Origin: Mycolicibacterium austroafricanum | GTDB taxonomy: Bacteria; Actinomycetota; Actinomycetes; Mycobacteriales; Mycobacteriaceae | NCBI RefSeq assembly: GCF_000612725.1 | Contig: NZ_HG964461.1 | Location: 62,001 to 126,000, forward strand | DNA: 64,000 nucleotides | Reading direction: 5' to 3' | Part shown: piece by piece, positions 1 through 8,266 of the stretch | Layout: each line of letters begins with the position of its first letter | How positions within the stretch are numbered: position 1 is the stretch's first letter | Made by a program: the position numbers and the translations under genes | The notes under the pieces: model-generated | Told to the model about the DNA's origin: nothing | Seen by the model: the letters and a program-made list of their open reading frames with translations, nothing else | Databases searched by the model: none

Positions 1-145
1 CGGACCCCAGATGGTTGCTCAGCCCCATCATCGCGACATGGATGCCGAAAATCCGCTTCTCCCACTCCTCGACGAAGACCCTCTTCTCCAGGGTGAGCGG
101 CTGCGGCAGCCCTTCGAGGCCACCGAGATTGTGCTGCAGTTTCAT
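1..145 (-). CDS. Nitrile hydratase beta-subunit-like protein, N-terminal fragment
   Basis: Partial gene, cut by the left edge of the window; 48 codons are visible. The peptide begins MKLQHNLGGLEGL and contains EEWEKRIFGIHVAMM, which resembles the N-terminus of low-molecular-weight nitrile hydratase or thiocyanate hydrolase beta subunits: a D/HxxGG-type opening followed by an EWE...R/F helix. Nitrile hydratases hydrate nitriles to amides in the cytoplasm with a Co or Fe centre held by the alpha subunit, which would lie outside the window. The ATG overlaps the TGA of the DUF1097 gene (ATGA at 142-145), so the two are translationally coupled. The family is inferred from a short N-terminus only. 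Confidence 0.55.
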   Translation of the reverse strand, partial: MKLQHNLGGLEGLPQPLTLEKRVFVEEWEKRIFGIHVAMMGLSNHLGS

Positions 146-666
146 GCGGTCGCACCTTCCGTGTCGGGACGCTCCGCCGGCGCCGTTCTCGTCATCACGT
201 TCGCGAGGTACTCGGAGACGATGCCGAACGTCGCGCCCAGCACGCAGGCGCACGCCGCCACCAGGCCGGGGTGGGAGATGCTGGTCGCGGTGACCAGCTG
301 CCCCGTCCCGGCGACCGTAGACACCGTCGACGCGAACCCGACCACCACCGCGGGCGTGGTGGACAGCAGCCCCACCCAGGAGGCCTGAACCATCAGCGCG
401 CTGCCGACACCGACGGCGATGGCGGTGAACGTGAGTCCGCCACCCAACAGATGAGCCACATACAGGCTCGCACAGGCGATCACGACGCCCGTGAGGTTGG
501 AGCACACCGAACGCACCCAGCCGGCGGGGCCGCCTCCGACGAAGAAGAACGACGCCCATGCCAGGAACACCACCCAGATGGGGACGGTGACGACGGTGGC
601 GGTGAACGCCACCGCCACCCCGCCGAGCACACCGATGCTCAGCGTCAGCGCAGACCGCGAATCCAT
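142..666 (-). CDS. DUF1097 family membrane protein
   Basis: A 174-residue integral membrane protein with about five hydrophobic segments and a small-residue-rich, Gly/Ala/Val/Thr sequence typical of DUF1097 (YcdZ-like) proteins. The biochemical role of the family is unknown, and small-molecule permeation is only a guess. The ATG at 666 is chosen because it is preceded by an AAGGTGG ribosome-binding site; the longer reading frame upstream runs antisense to the GlxA-like gene and is not credible. It is the first gene of an operon with the nitrile-hydratase-like fragment (4-nt overlap) and is divergent from the GlxA-type regulator 200 bp away, which may control it. Confidence 0.7.
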   Translation of the reverse strand: MDSRSALTLSIGVLGGVAVAFTATVVTVPIWVVFLAWASFFFVGGGPAGWVRSVCSNLTGVVIACASLYVAHLLGGGLTFTAIAVGVGSALMVQASWVGLLSTTPAVVVGFASTVSTVAGTGQLVTATSISHPGLVAACACVLGATFGIVSEYLANVMTRTAPAERPDTEGATA

Positions 667-866
667 AGATTTCCACCTTGTTTGATCGACCTGTTCGCGA
701 ATAACCCTGATCTGACGGTGTTTCCAGCACGTAACGCGGGTTTTTCGGCCGGCGACCGACATGGACATCCTTGCTCCGGAACAGGACATCCGACCGACCC
801 GGACATGTAGTGGACAAATTCGGACATCGCCACGCACGCCGCCCCCGCACCGGCCACGCTGACGCG

Positions 867-1805
867 ATGAGCATCCCCACCGACGGCCGGTCACGGCACA
901 TCGCGATGGTGGTGTTCGACGGTGTCCGGACGCTCGACCTGACCGGACCTCTGGAGGTTTTCGACGTGGCGCAGGCACTCGGCTGCCGCTACTCGATCGG
1001 CCTTTACTCGAGTTCGGGCGCCACGTCCGTGCGGTGTTCCTCGGGGCTGTCCATCGATGCGGCACCGGCCTCGGTGGCAGCCTCGGAGGTGGACACCCTG
1101 CTGGTGCCGGGCGGCGAATGTCTGGTCGCCGGCGGGGTTCCCGCGCATCTGCGCCGCGCGATCCGCGCGCTGGCCCCGGGCGCGCGCCGGATCGCCTCGA
1201 TCTGCGCAGGTTCGTTCGCACTGGCCGCGGCCGGTGTGCTCGACGGACGGCGCGCCACCACCCACTGGCGGCACCTGGACACGTTCGCCCGCCGGTATCC
1301 GTCGACACGCGTCGAACGCGAGTCGGTCTACACCCGTGACGGTGAGACCTGGACATCGTCCGGCGGTACAGCGGGCATCGACCTCGCCCTGGCACTGGTC
1401 GGTGACGACTTCGGAGCCGCTGTGGCGCAGGAGATCTCGAAGGAAATGGTGGTGCTCGGCAGACGAATGGAAGGCCACCCGCAGATCTCAGCCGCGGCAC
1501 GCACACCGCGCCCGAAGCATCCCGAACTCGAACGGCTGATGGCCACGGTCGTCGTCAACCCGGCCGGACACTACGAACTCGAGACGGTCGCCGCGCAGCT
1601 CGGGCTCAGCCCGCGCCACCTTGCCCGGCTGTTCAAGGCCCAGGTCGGTGTGACGTTGCGGGAATACGTCAACGAGGTCCGCCTGGAGAACGCTGTCGCT
1701 CTGGTGCTTGCGGGCGAGTCCTTCCACGCCGCGGCGCAGCGCAGCGGCTTACGGTCCGGCGCGCGGGTCCGCGACCACCTCATCGCGCGGCGGACACCCG
1801 CGTAG
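867..1805 (+). CDS. GlxA family transcriptional regulator (DJ-1/PfpI domain + AraC HTH)
   Basis: A 312-residue protein. Residues 1 to about 175 form a class I glutamine-amidotransferase/DJ-1-like sensor domain, with the elbow SICAGSFALA carrying the usual Cys. Residues from about 210 form an AraC-type double helix-turn-helix (QLGLSPRHLARLFKAQVG). The ATG at 867 matches the usual MSIP...HIAMVVFDGV beginning of such proteins; an upstream in-frame start would add a poorly conserved extension. It is divergent from the DUF1097/nitrile-hydratase-like operon, so that operon is its most likely target. The C-terminus ends soon after the second HTH, slightly shorter than typical. The inducer is unknown. 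Confidence 0.85.
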   Translation: MSIPTDGRSRHIAMVVFDGVRTLDLTGPLEVFDVAQALGCRYSIGLYSSSGATSVRCSSGLSIDAAPASVAASEVDTLLVPGGECLVAGGVPAHLRRAIRALAPGARRIASICAGSFALAAAGVLDGRRATTHWRHLDTFARRYPSTRVERESVYTRDGETWTSSGGTAGIDLALALVGDDFGAAVAQEISKEMVVLGRRMEGHPQISAAARTPRPKHPELERLMATVVVNPAGHYELETVAAQLGLSPRHLARLFKAQVGVTLREYVNEVRLENAVALVLAGESFHAAAQRSGLRSGARVRDHLIARRTPA

Positions 1806-1807
1806 CT

Positions 1808-2824
1808 CTACCGGTCGATGCCGGTGGTGCGGAACCGGCTCCGGTACGTGCTCGGCGAGATCCCGAGATTGCGGCGGAAGGTGCGCCGCATCGTGTCCGG
1901 TGTCCCGAACCCCGCCCGCCGCGCCACCGCGTCCTGACCCTTGTCCCCCGTGGCCAGAAGGACTTTGGCGGCTTCCAGCCGGGCCTGCTCGACGAACCGG
2001 GCCGGCGTCATCCCGACCTGTTCCCGGAACATGCGCACCAGGTGCCGTTCACTGACGGCGGCGCGCGCAGCCATGGCCGCGATGGAATGGTCGGCGCCGG
2101 GGTCGGCGACCACCGAGTCCACCACCGCGCGCAGACCTCCCGTCGCCGGCAGTGTCGCTTCGGCCCAGACGCTGAACTGGGCCTGTCCGCCCGGCCGCTG
2201 GAGAAACACAACCATCCAGCGCGCGACCCGTCGCGCCACAGCAGGGCCGTAGTCGCTCTCGACGAGCGCAAGCGCCAGGTCGATACCGGCAGTGATACCC
2301 GCACCGGTGATGAACGGACCGTCCTGCACGAACAGCGAGTCCGGATCGACCATCACCTTCGGATAGGTGCGGGCCAGCGTCTGGCAGTGCGCCCAGTGCG
2401 TGGTCGCCCGGCGGTTGTCGAGCAGCCCGAGCGCGGCGAGCACGAACGCGCCGGTACACACCGACGCCACCCTGCGGGCCCGCGGCGCGAGCTCACGCAC
2501 CATGGCCATTGCATCGGGTACCGAATCCGGCGTCGGCTCTTCGGGGATGTCATGGATGCCGGGCGTGAAGTTGAAGTCGGCGGGCACTCCGCCGGGGACG
2601 AGAAGCGTGTCGATCGACTCGGGAACCTCGGACAGCGGCAGGTCCGCGTTCAGCTGCGCGTACGCGGTGGTGCCCACGGTCCCGCCCGTGGGTGAGGCCA
2701 GGAGCACGGTGTAGCGGGCGCCGAAATCGTTGGCCCGGGCGAAGATCTCCAGCGGCGCGGCGACGTCCTGCAGCGTCACCTTGTTGTAGAGAGCGAACAC
2801 CACCGTCCGGGAGTTCTCGGCCAC
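1808..2824 (-). CDS. GlxA family transcriptional regulator
   Basis: A 338-residue protein with an N-terminal DJ-1/PfpI domain (TVVFALYNKVTLQDVAAPLE, then SVCTGAFVLA around the elbow Cys) and a C-terminal AraC HTH (AAVSERHLVRMFREQVGMTP ... GFGTPDTMRRTF). The GTG at 2824 is preferred over an upstream start because it is preceded by a purine-rich AGCAGGA and gives the usual short N-terminus. It is convergent with the preceding GlxA-type gene (2-bp gap) and divergent from the TspO-like gene, which may be its target. The two GlxA regulators are diverged in sequence, so this is not a recent duplication. Confidence 0.85.
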   Translation of the reverse strand: MAENSRTVVFALYNKVTLQDVAAPLEIFARANDFGARYTVLLASPTGGTVGTTAYAQLNADLPLSEVPESIDTLLVPGGVPADFNFTPGIHDIPEEPTPDSVPDAMAMVRELAPRARRVASVCTGAFVLAALGLLDNRRATTHWAHCQTLARTYPKVMVDPDSLFVQDGPFITGAGITAGIDLALALVESDYGPAVARRVARWMVVFLQRPGGQAQFSVWAEATLPATGGLRAVVDSVVADPGADHSIAAMAARAAVSERHLVRMFREQVGMTPARFVEQARLEAAKVLLATGDKGQDAVARRAGFGTPDTMRRTFRRNLGISPSTYRSRFRTTGIDR

Positions 2825-2926
2825 GTCCTGCTGCCCTTTCCCTGACCCCCTGAGCGCGGGTTCAATGTAGTGGGTTTCTGTTACCGCAGGATTGCAAGTT
2901 GGCGCCCCGAGCAGGAGGAGCACCTG

Positions 2927-3724
2927 ATGGCCGGCCCCGCGGTCGACCGCCGATCGATCCCGACGTTGCTGCTTCCGCTCGCCGTCAGCCTGGGAACCGC
3001 GGCCACCCTGATGGTCAACTATCTGGCCAACGGGTTACCGATCAACGGGCAGACCACCGGCGATGTCACCCGCCGCTTCGAGGTCTACTTCGTCCCGGCC
3101 GGCTACGTCTTCGCGATCTGGAGCGTCATCTACGCCGGGTTGATCGCCTACAGCGTCTATCTGAGCCTGGCGCTGGCCCGGGGACGCCGGGACAGCGGCG
3201 CGGCCCGAGCGATCGCTCCCCTCTATCTGCTGACCGCGCTGGCGAACTGCTCCTGGCTGTTCGCCTGGCACTACAACCTCTTCCCGCTGAGCATGCTGCT
3301 GATGGTCGTGCTGCTGGGCACACTGATCGTGATCTACCGCGTGCAGGCGGCGCGGCCGGCGCTGTCGACCGTGGAGCGCTGGACCGTGCATATCCCGTTC
3401 CGGGTCTACCTGGGCTGGATCTCGGTGGCGACCATCGCCAACGCGACGATCACCCTCGACGACGCCGGTTGGTCCGGATTCGGTCTGTCCGAGCCGACCT
3501 GGGGCGTGATCATGGTGGTGGTGGCTACAGCCCTCGGATTGACGATGGGTCTCGGTCACCGAGACATCGCGTATGCGGTGGTGCTCATCTGGGCGTTGGT
3601 CGGCATCGCGGTACGCCTGCACGACACCGCGCCGATCCTGATCGCAGCGCTGGCGGGGGCGGCGGCACTGGGGTTGTCGCTGATTTTCGTCGCACGACGA
3701 CCACGGCTGCGCGACGTCGTCTGA
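2927..3724 (+). CDS. TspO/MBR-like (tryptophan-rich sensory) membrane protein
   Basis: A 265-residue polytopic membrane protein with about eight hydrophobic segments. The stretch NYLANGLPINGQTTGDV followed by VYFVPAGYVFAIWSVIY matches the tryptophan-rich sensory protein group related to TspO, though it is longer than a classical five-helix TspO of about 160 residues. TspO proteins bind tetrapyrroles and sterols, but no such role can be shown here. The ATG at 2927 follows a strong GGAGGAG at 2914-2920. It is divergent from the GlxA regulator and is followed after 58 bp by a TetR gene. Confidence 0.6.
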   Translation: MAGPAVDRRSIPTLLLPLAVSLGTAATLMVNYLANGLPINGQTTGDVTRRFEVYFVPAGYVFAIWSVIYAGLIAYSVYLSLALARGRRDSGAARAIAPLYLLTALANCSWLFAWHYNLFPLSMLLMVVLLGTLIVIYRVQAARPALSTVERWTVHIPFRVYLGWISVATIANATITLDDAGWSGFGLSEPTWGVIMVVVATALGLTMGLGHRDIAYAVVLIWALVGIAVRLHDTAPILIAALAGAAALGLSLIFVARRPRLRDVV

Positions 3725-3752
3725 GTCCCCCGGCCGGGTGGGCCCAGCAATT

Positions 3753-3770
3753 ACAGAGCGAGCGCTCTGT
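3753..3770. promoter_or_regulatory. TetR-type operator palindrome
   Basis: A perfect 8-2-8 inverted repeat, ACAGAGCG-AG-CGCTCTGT, lies just upstream of the TetR gene starting at 3783. ACAGAGCG-type half sites are common in front of autoregulated TetR genes, so self-repression of the TetR/DUF4442 pair is inferred. Confidence 0.6.
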
Positions 3771-3782
3771 TACCGTTGCCCG

Positions 3783-4421
3783 GTGCCCCGACCTCGAGTC
3801 ATCGACCTCGATCACCTGATGGACGCGGTTGAACAGCTGGCCGCGGACGCCGGGCCCCGCGCCGTCACGACCCGCGCGCTCTCGCAGCGCACGGCGATCT
3901 CCAACGGGGCGATCTATCACGCGTTCGGATCACGCGGTGGCCTGCTCGGCCAGGTGTGGCTGCGTGCGGCCCGACGCTTCCTCAGCGAGCAGCGGTCCGC
4001 CGTGGCGCGGGCGCTCGCCGACGGCGTCACACCGGAGACTGCGGTCGAGGCGGTGGTCGCCGCAGCCCAATGCCCGGCGACGTTCCTGGACGGCCATCCC
4101 GCCACCGCGATGTATCTGCTCGCGCTACCCCGCAACGAGCTTCTCGGCGCGCGCGACGTTTCCGATGAACTCGCCGACGACCTGCGCGGCCTCGACGGTG
4201 AACTCGCCGGCCTCTTCATCGAACTCGCCGAGCACATGTGGCGCCGTCGCGACCGGCACGCGGTCGCCGCGATCCGCGCCTGCGTGGTCGATCTGCCCAC
4301 CGCACTGCTGCTTCGTGGGCAGCATCCACCGGACCCGGCGGCCCGAGACCGACTGACCGCCGCCGTGCGTGCGGTCCTGGCACTCACGCCGCCGACCTCG
4401 AGAAACACACCCGCTCACTGA
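3783..4421 (+). CDS. TetR/AcrR family transcriptional regulator
   Basis: A 212-residue repressor. The N-terminal HTH is clear (AVTTRALSQRTAISNGAIYHAFGSR, residues about 25-50), followed by a helical ligand-binding domain. The GTG at 3783 is chosen because the longer frame would read through the palindrome at 3753-3770 and give a non-homologous N-terminus. It is followed after 12 bp by the hotdog-fold DUF4442 gene, so the two are probably co-transcribed and the regulator senses an acyl or aromatic ligand linked to that enzyme. That ligand is not identifiable. Confidence 0.85.
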   Translation: MPRPRVIDLDHLMDAVEQLAADAGPRAVTTRALSQRTAISNGAIYHAFGSRGGLLGQVWLRAARRFLSEQRSAVARALADGVTPETAVEAVVAAAQCPATFLDGHPATAMYLLALPRNELLGARDVSDELADDLRGLDGELAGLFIELAEHMWRRRDRHAVAAIRACVVDLPTALLLRGQHPPDPAARDRLTAAVRAVLALTPPTSRNTPAH

Positions 4422-4433
4422 AGGAACATCATC

Positions 4434-4916
4434 ATGCAAACGGAGACCACCCCCAGCGCCAACCTCAAGATCTGGAACCGACTGCAGCACCTGCCGCTCG
4501 GCACATGGATGTTCAGCCGGGCCGTGTGCCTCAAGGCTCCGTACTTCCGCACCATCCACCCCGCCATCGAGGAGCTGCGTCCGGGCTACTGCCGCGTCAC
4601 GGCCCCCAACCGGCGCGGCGTACACAACCACCTCGGTACCTTCCACGCCATCGCATCGTGCAACATGGCCGAGCTGGCCGGCGGGATGATGACCGACGCC
4701 ACCATCCCCTCCACCCATCGCTGGATCCCCGTCGGGATGACCGTCGAGTACAAGGCCCAGGCCAGGACCGCCGTCACTGCGATCGCGCACCTCGACTCGA
4801 TCCCCGAATTCGGTTCTGAGCCAATCGATCTGACCGTGCCCGTCGATGTCAGCGACGAGAGCGGCAACATCTTCGTCACCGCGCGCATCACGATGCGGAT
4901 CACACCGCGCCGCTAG
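4434..4916 (+). CDS. DUF4442 hotdog-fold thioesterase-like protein
   Basis: A 160-residue protein matching the DUF4442 branch of the hotdog superfamily: GVHNHLGTFHAIASCNMAEL corresponds to the HN-x-G-x-hxA...E helix that in PaaI-like thioesterases holds the active-site region. Such proteins are thought to hydrolyse or bind acyl-CoA thioesters in the cytoplasm; substrate unknown. The ATG at 4434 follows an AAGGAA site. Its close spacing behind the TetR gene suggests a two-gene self-regulated operon. Confidence 0.75.
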   Translation: MQTETTPSANLKIWNRLQHLPLGTWMFSRAVCLKAPYFRTIHPAIEELRPGYCRVTAPNRRGVHNHLGTFHAIASCNMAELAGGMMTDATIPSTHRWIPVGMTVEYKAQARTAVTAIAHLDSIPEFGSEPIDLTVPVDVSDESGNIFVTARITMRITPRR

Positions 4917-5023
4917 GCCACCGCCGCCCCACAGATACTGCAGTTCTCGAACTGCCGCCGCCTCCACCGCGCGACCCACCAGGCTTACCCCAGAGCAGAG
5001 TCGGCGAACCGCGACGGAATAAA

Positions 5024-5064
5024 TACCCCCTGGGGTACTGTAGAAAGATACCGAGTGGGGTATC
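5024..5064 (+). promoter_or_regulatory. Tandem CsoR/CstR-like operator palindromes upstream of the persulfide operon
   Basis: Two perfect inverted repeats lie 25-65 bp before the first gene of the sulfur operon: TACCCC-CT-GGGGTA at 5024-5037 and GATACC-N6-GGTATC at 5047-5064. Palindromes of the TACCCC/GGGGTA type are bound by the CsoR/RcnR family, including the persulfide sensor CstR that controls homologous operons in Firmicutes. No csoR/cstR gene is visible in the window, so the regulator must be elsewhere. The assignment is inferred from motif and operon content. Confidence 0.55.
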
Positions 5065-5089
5065 CGAATCGGTATGGAGGGAGATTCAC

Positions 5090-5254
5090 ATGTGTTACGC
5101 CGTCCAATGCCCGTCCTGCGGCAAGACCACCTGGGACGGGTGCGGCCAGCACGTCGACGACGTGATGCGGTCGGTGCCTGCCGCGCAGCGGTGCAGCTGC
5201 GCGCGCGAGACCGAGGCGCCCCGCAAGACCGCAGGTCGGTTCTGGCGCCGCTAG
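5090..5254 (+). CDS. Small CxxC zinc-ribbon-like protein
   Basis: A 54-residue protein below the usual ORF-length cutoff: it starts MCYAVQCPSCGKTTWDGCGQ, with Cys at 2, 7, 10, 18 and two more (CSC) near residue 40. Small proteins with this MCY..C..CGK(T)TWxGCGxH opening are common in actinobacteria and have no known function; Zn binding or sulfane-sulfur carriage is conceivable. GGAGGGA precedes the ATG at 5090. It is the first gene of the TauE/persulfide dioxygenase operon, 19 bp before the exporter. Confidence 0.75.
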   Translation: MCYAVQCPSCGKTTWDGCGQHVDDVMRSVPAAQRCSCARETEAPRKTAGRFWRR

Positions 5255-5273
5255 AAGCGGGTAGAGGAGGCCG

Positions 5274-6047
5274 ATGGCGGTGCCGCTAGGGCTGGCTCTC
5301 GGTGCGCTGATCGGCGTGCTGCTGGGGCTGCTCGGCGGCGGAGGGTCGATCCTCGCGGTCCCGGCGCTGGTGTACGGGACTGGACTGAGCATCGGTCAGG
5401 CGATTCCGATCTCGCTGATCGTCGTCGCCGCCGCCTCGGCCGTCGGGGCGCTGCCCAGGATCCGCGCCGGTCAGGTGCGGTGGCGGATGGCGGGCATCTT
5501 CGCCGCCGCCGGCATCCCGGCGACCGTCGCAGGCAGCGCCGTCAGCAGGCACCTGCCCGAACCGGTGCTGATGATCGGGTTCGCGGTGGTGATGGTGGTC
5601 GCCGGCATCCGCATGCTGGCAGACCAGGGTCACACCGGCACCGCGTGCGAGATCCGCGGCGGGCAGGTCGACTGGCGGCGCTGCGCACCCCGGTCGATCG
5701 GCGCGGGCCTGCTGGTCGGCGTGCTGACCGGGCTGTTCGGTGTGGGCGGCGGATTCCTCATCATCCCGGCGCTCGTCGTGGTACTCGGGATCGAAATGTC
5801 CACGGCGATAGGCACTTCGCTGCTGATCATCGTCGCCAACTCACTCGCCGGCCTCGTCTCGCATCTCGACGCGGTCGGCGGCAACTGGAGCATCACCGCG
5901 GCATTCGTGGGCGCCGCGATGGCCACCTCACTGGTGGCCGGGCACTTCGGCACCAAGGTCGACACCGACCGCCTGCAGCGCTGGTTCGCCTACCTCGTCT
6001 TCGCCGTCGCCGCGTACGTGCTCGTCGACACCATCATCTTCCGCTGA
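5274..6047 (+). CDS. TauE/SafE family sulfite/anion exporter
   Basis: A 257-residue inner-membrane protein with about eight transmembrane segments and two TauE/SafE repeats marked by the Gly-rich turns LLGGGGSILAVPAL (N-half) and LFGVGGGFLIIPAL (C-half). The family exports sulfite, sulfoacetate or related anions. Placed between the CxxC protein and the persulfide dioxygenase, it probably removes sulfite or thiosulfate produced by persulfide oxidation. AGAGGAGG precedes the ATG at 5274, and the next gene starts 16 bp downstream. Confidence 0.85.
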   Translation: MAVPLGLALGALIGVLLGLLGGGGSILAVPALVYGTGLSIGQAIPISLIVVAAASAVGALPRIRAGQVRWRMAGIFAAAGIPATVAGSAVSRHLPEPVLMIGFAVVMVVAGIRMLADQGHTGTACEIRGGQVDWRRCAPRSIGAGLLVGVLTGLFGVGGGFLIIPALVVVLGIEMSTAIGTSLLIIVANSLAGLVSHLDAVGGNWSITAAFVGAAMATSLVAGHFGTKVDTDRLQRWFAYLVFAVAAYVLVDTIIFR

Positions 6048-6063
6048 CAGCAAAGGAGCAGAC

Positions 6064-7416
6064 ATGGACATCTCGATCATCGAAACCTCAGGACTCGGAG
6101 ACCGCAGCTATCTGATCAGCCACGGTGGCAGCGCCGTGGTGATCGACCCGCAGCGCGACATCGACCGCGTGCTCGCACTGGCCGACGAGCGCGCCACCCG
6201 GATCACCCATGTGTTGGAGACCCACCTGCACAACGACTACGTCACCGGCGGACTGGAGTTGTCCCGCACCGTCGGTGCCGAATACGTGGTACCCGCCGTC
6301 GACGGCATCGGCTACCCCCACCGGGCGGTGACCGACGGTGATGTCATCGACGCCGGGCCGATGCGGTTCGAGGTGCTGCACACCCCCGGCCACACCCACC
6401 ACCACGTCAGCTACGTGCTGCGCGACGACACCGGCGCCGTGCACGGCGTGTTCACCGGCGGCTCGATGCTGTTCGGCACCACCGGCCGCACCGACCTCGT
6501 CGCGGCCGAGGACACCGAGGAACTCACCCACGCGCAATTCCACTCGGTACGCCGACTCGCCGATACGCTGCCCACCGACACGCCGGTCTATCCGACACAC
6601 GGTTTCGGCAGCTTCTGTTCGGCCACACCGGCTTCCGGTGACGAATCGACCATCGGCGAACAGCGGCAATCCAATCCGGCGCTCACCCAGGACGAGCAGA
6701 GCTACGTCGACGAACTTCTGGCGGGCCTGTCGGCGTATCCGACCTACTACGCGCACATGGGCGTCATCAACCGCGAAGGACCGGCCCCGGTGGACCTGAC
6801 GCCGCCCGCGCCGATCGACCCCGCCGAGCTGCGCCGCCGGATCGAGGCCGGTGAGTGGGTCGTCGACCTGCGCAACCGCACCGCGTTCGCCGCGGGGCAT
6901 CTGCAGGGCACCCTGGGGTTCGAACTGTCCGGATCCTTCGTCAGCTATTTCGGTTGGCTCTACGAGTGGGGTGCACCGGTGACACTGATCGGCGAGTCGC
7001 CCGACCAGATCGCGGAGGCCAAGCGGGAACTGGTGCGGATCGGGGTGGACCGACTCACCGGTTCGGCGACCGGAGACGTCGACACGCTGCGCGCCGAAGC
7101 ACCCCTGGGAAGTTACGAGGTCGGCGACTTCGCCCGGTTGGCCCGAGAGCGCAAGACCACGGCGGTGGCCGTCCTCGACGTGCGGCAGACCAACGAGTTT
7201 GACCAGGAGCACATTCCGGGCGCGGTCAGCATCCCGTTGCACGAGCTACCGCAGCGCCTTGACGATGTGCCGGCCAGTCCGGTGTGGGTGCACTGTGCAT
7301 CCGGTTACCGCTCGTCGATCGCGGCGTCCTACCTCGACCGCGCCGGAATCTCCGTCGTTCTGATCGATGACGACTTCGACAACGCCGTGAAGCTGGGACT
7401 CACCGTCAGCGGGTGA
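6064..7416 (+). CDS. Persulfide dioxygenase-rhodanese fusion (CstB/ETHE1-like)
   Basis: A 450-residue cytoplasmic enzyme. Residues 1 to about 230 are a metallo-beta-lactamase fold of the ETHE1 type (HLHNDY with H54, H56 and D58, and HTPGHTHHH around H109) that binds non-haem Fe(II). Residues about 260-350 are a rhodanese-like domain with no catalytic Cys. Residues about 360-450 are an active rhodanese with CASGYR (Cys411). This order is that of CstB, which oxidises low-molecular-weight persulfides to thiosulfate. It is third in the CxxC/TauE operon behind the CstR-like palindromes. The stop region overlaps the convergent methyltransferase gene by 11 bp. Confidence 0.88.
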   Translation: MDISIIETSGLGDRSYLISHGGSAVVIDPQRDIDRVLALADERATRITHVLETHLHNDYVTGGLELSRTVGAEYVVPAVDGIGYPHRAVTDGDVIDAGPMRFEVLHTPGHTHHHVSYVLRDDTGAVHGVFTGGSMLFGTTGRTDLVAAEDTEELTHAQFHSVRRLADTLPTDTPVYPTHGFGSFCSATPASGDESTIGEQRQSNPALTQDEQSYVDELLAGLSAYPTYYAHMGVINREGPAPVDLTPPAPIDPAELRRRIEAGEWVVDLRNRTAFAAGHLQGTLGFELSGSFVSYFGWLYEWGAPVTLIGESPDQIAEAKRELVRIGVDRLTGSATGDVDTLRAEAPLGSYEVGDFARLARERKTTAVAVLDVRQTNEFDQEHIPGAVSIPLHELPQRLDDVPASPVWVHCASGYRSSIAASYLDRAGISVVLIDDDFDNAVKLGLTVSG

Positions 7417-8254
7417 GACGTACGACCGCACTCCACGGCCTGTCCGCGGGTGGCCGATGCGGGTCGGGCTGCGGCAGCCACGCGACCAATCGGAGCAGCC
7501 ACGGCAACCGACGCAGTCGGCGGGCGACGACGAAGACGGATTCGATCTCGCATGTGCGCCAACCGAGATGCTCGAAATAGCCGACGCCGTCGGCCGGTGC
7601 GAACTTGAACGGTGCGTTGCGCAGCAGGCCGCCGGTGTTGTCGTTCATCCACTTCTTCAGCCCCGGCCCGGCCAGGTCCAGCATCCACCACGCGACCTCG
7701 GGACGGACCAGTGCCCGCGACAGGTCGTCCACGTCGGAGGGGTCGAGGTACATCAGCAGACCCTCGGTCAGCACGAGGGCTTTGACAGCCCCCGACAGTG
7801 CTTCGTCCAGGAACCGGTCCCGGGCGACCGGGTCGGAGAGGTCGACGGGGTGTCTCGTCAACTGGCACCGCGGTGACTCGCCGGCGAGTAGTTGCTCCTT
7901 CTCGGCGATCAATGCCGGCAGATCCGCTTCCACCCAACTGAACTCGGCGGGCAGTGGCAGCCTGTACGGCCGGGTGTCGAGCCCAGCCGCCAGGTTGAGG
8001 ACCCGGTCGCAGCCGGCACCGATGGCGTCCATCAGGATGTCGTCGATGGTTCTGGTGCGTGCGACCATCCACCAGCCCGAACGCATCATCCGGGGGACGG
8101 TCGCCACGATCTCACGTCCGCGCTCACCGGCGAGCCGATCGGCGAACGGGTCGTCGAAAACTGCGTCAGCCCTTGCTGATTCGATGGCCCGGTACACCGC
8201 CACCCAGCGCGCGGTGTCCGAGACGTTCGACACCGGGGTGGCGGGTTCTTCCAT
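7406..8254 (-). CDS. SAM-dependent methyltransferase, TIGR00027 (leucine carboxyl methyltransferase) family
   Basis: A 282-residue protein of the large mycobacterial TIGR00027 set of putative S-adenosylmethionine-dependent methyltransferases. Diagnostic pieces are DTARWVAVYRAIESARADAVFDDPFA near the N-terminus (quoted only in part: VFDDPFADRLAG), the SAM-binding VLNLAAGLDTRPYRL, and EGLLMYLDPSDVDDL. Substrates are unknown for almost all members. It is convergent with the persulfide dioxygenase (11-bp overlap) and 12 bp downstream of the GH6 gene on the same strand. Confidence 0.85.
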   Translation of the reverse strand: MEEPATPVSNVSDTARWVAVYRAIESARADAVFDDPFADRLAGERGREIVATVPRMMRSGWWMVARTRTIDDILMDAIGAGCDRVLNLAAGLDTRPYRLPLPAEFSWVEADLPALIAEKEQLLAGESPRCQLTRHPVDLSDPVARDRFLDEALSGAVKALVLTEGLLMYLDPSDVDDLSRALVRPEVAWWMLDLAGPGLKKWMNDNTGGLLRNAPFKFAPADGVGYFEHLGWRTCEIESVFVVARRLRRLPWLLRLVAWLPQPDPHRPPADRPWSAVVRLTR

Positions 8255-8266
8255 CGGTTCGCGCGC

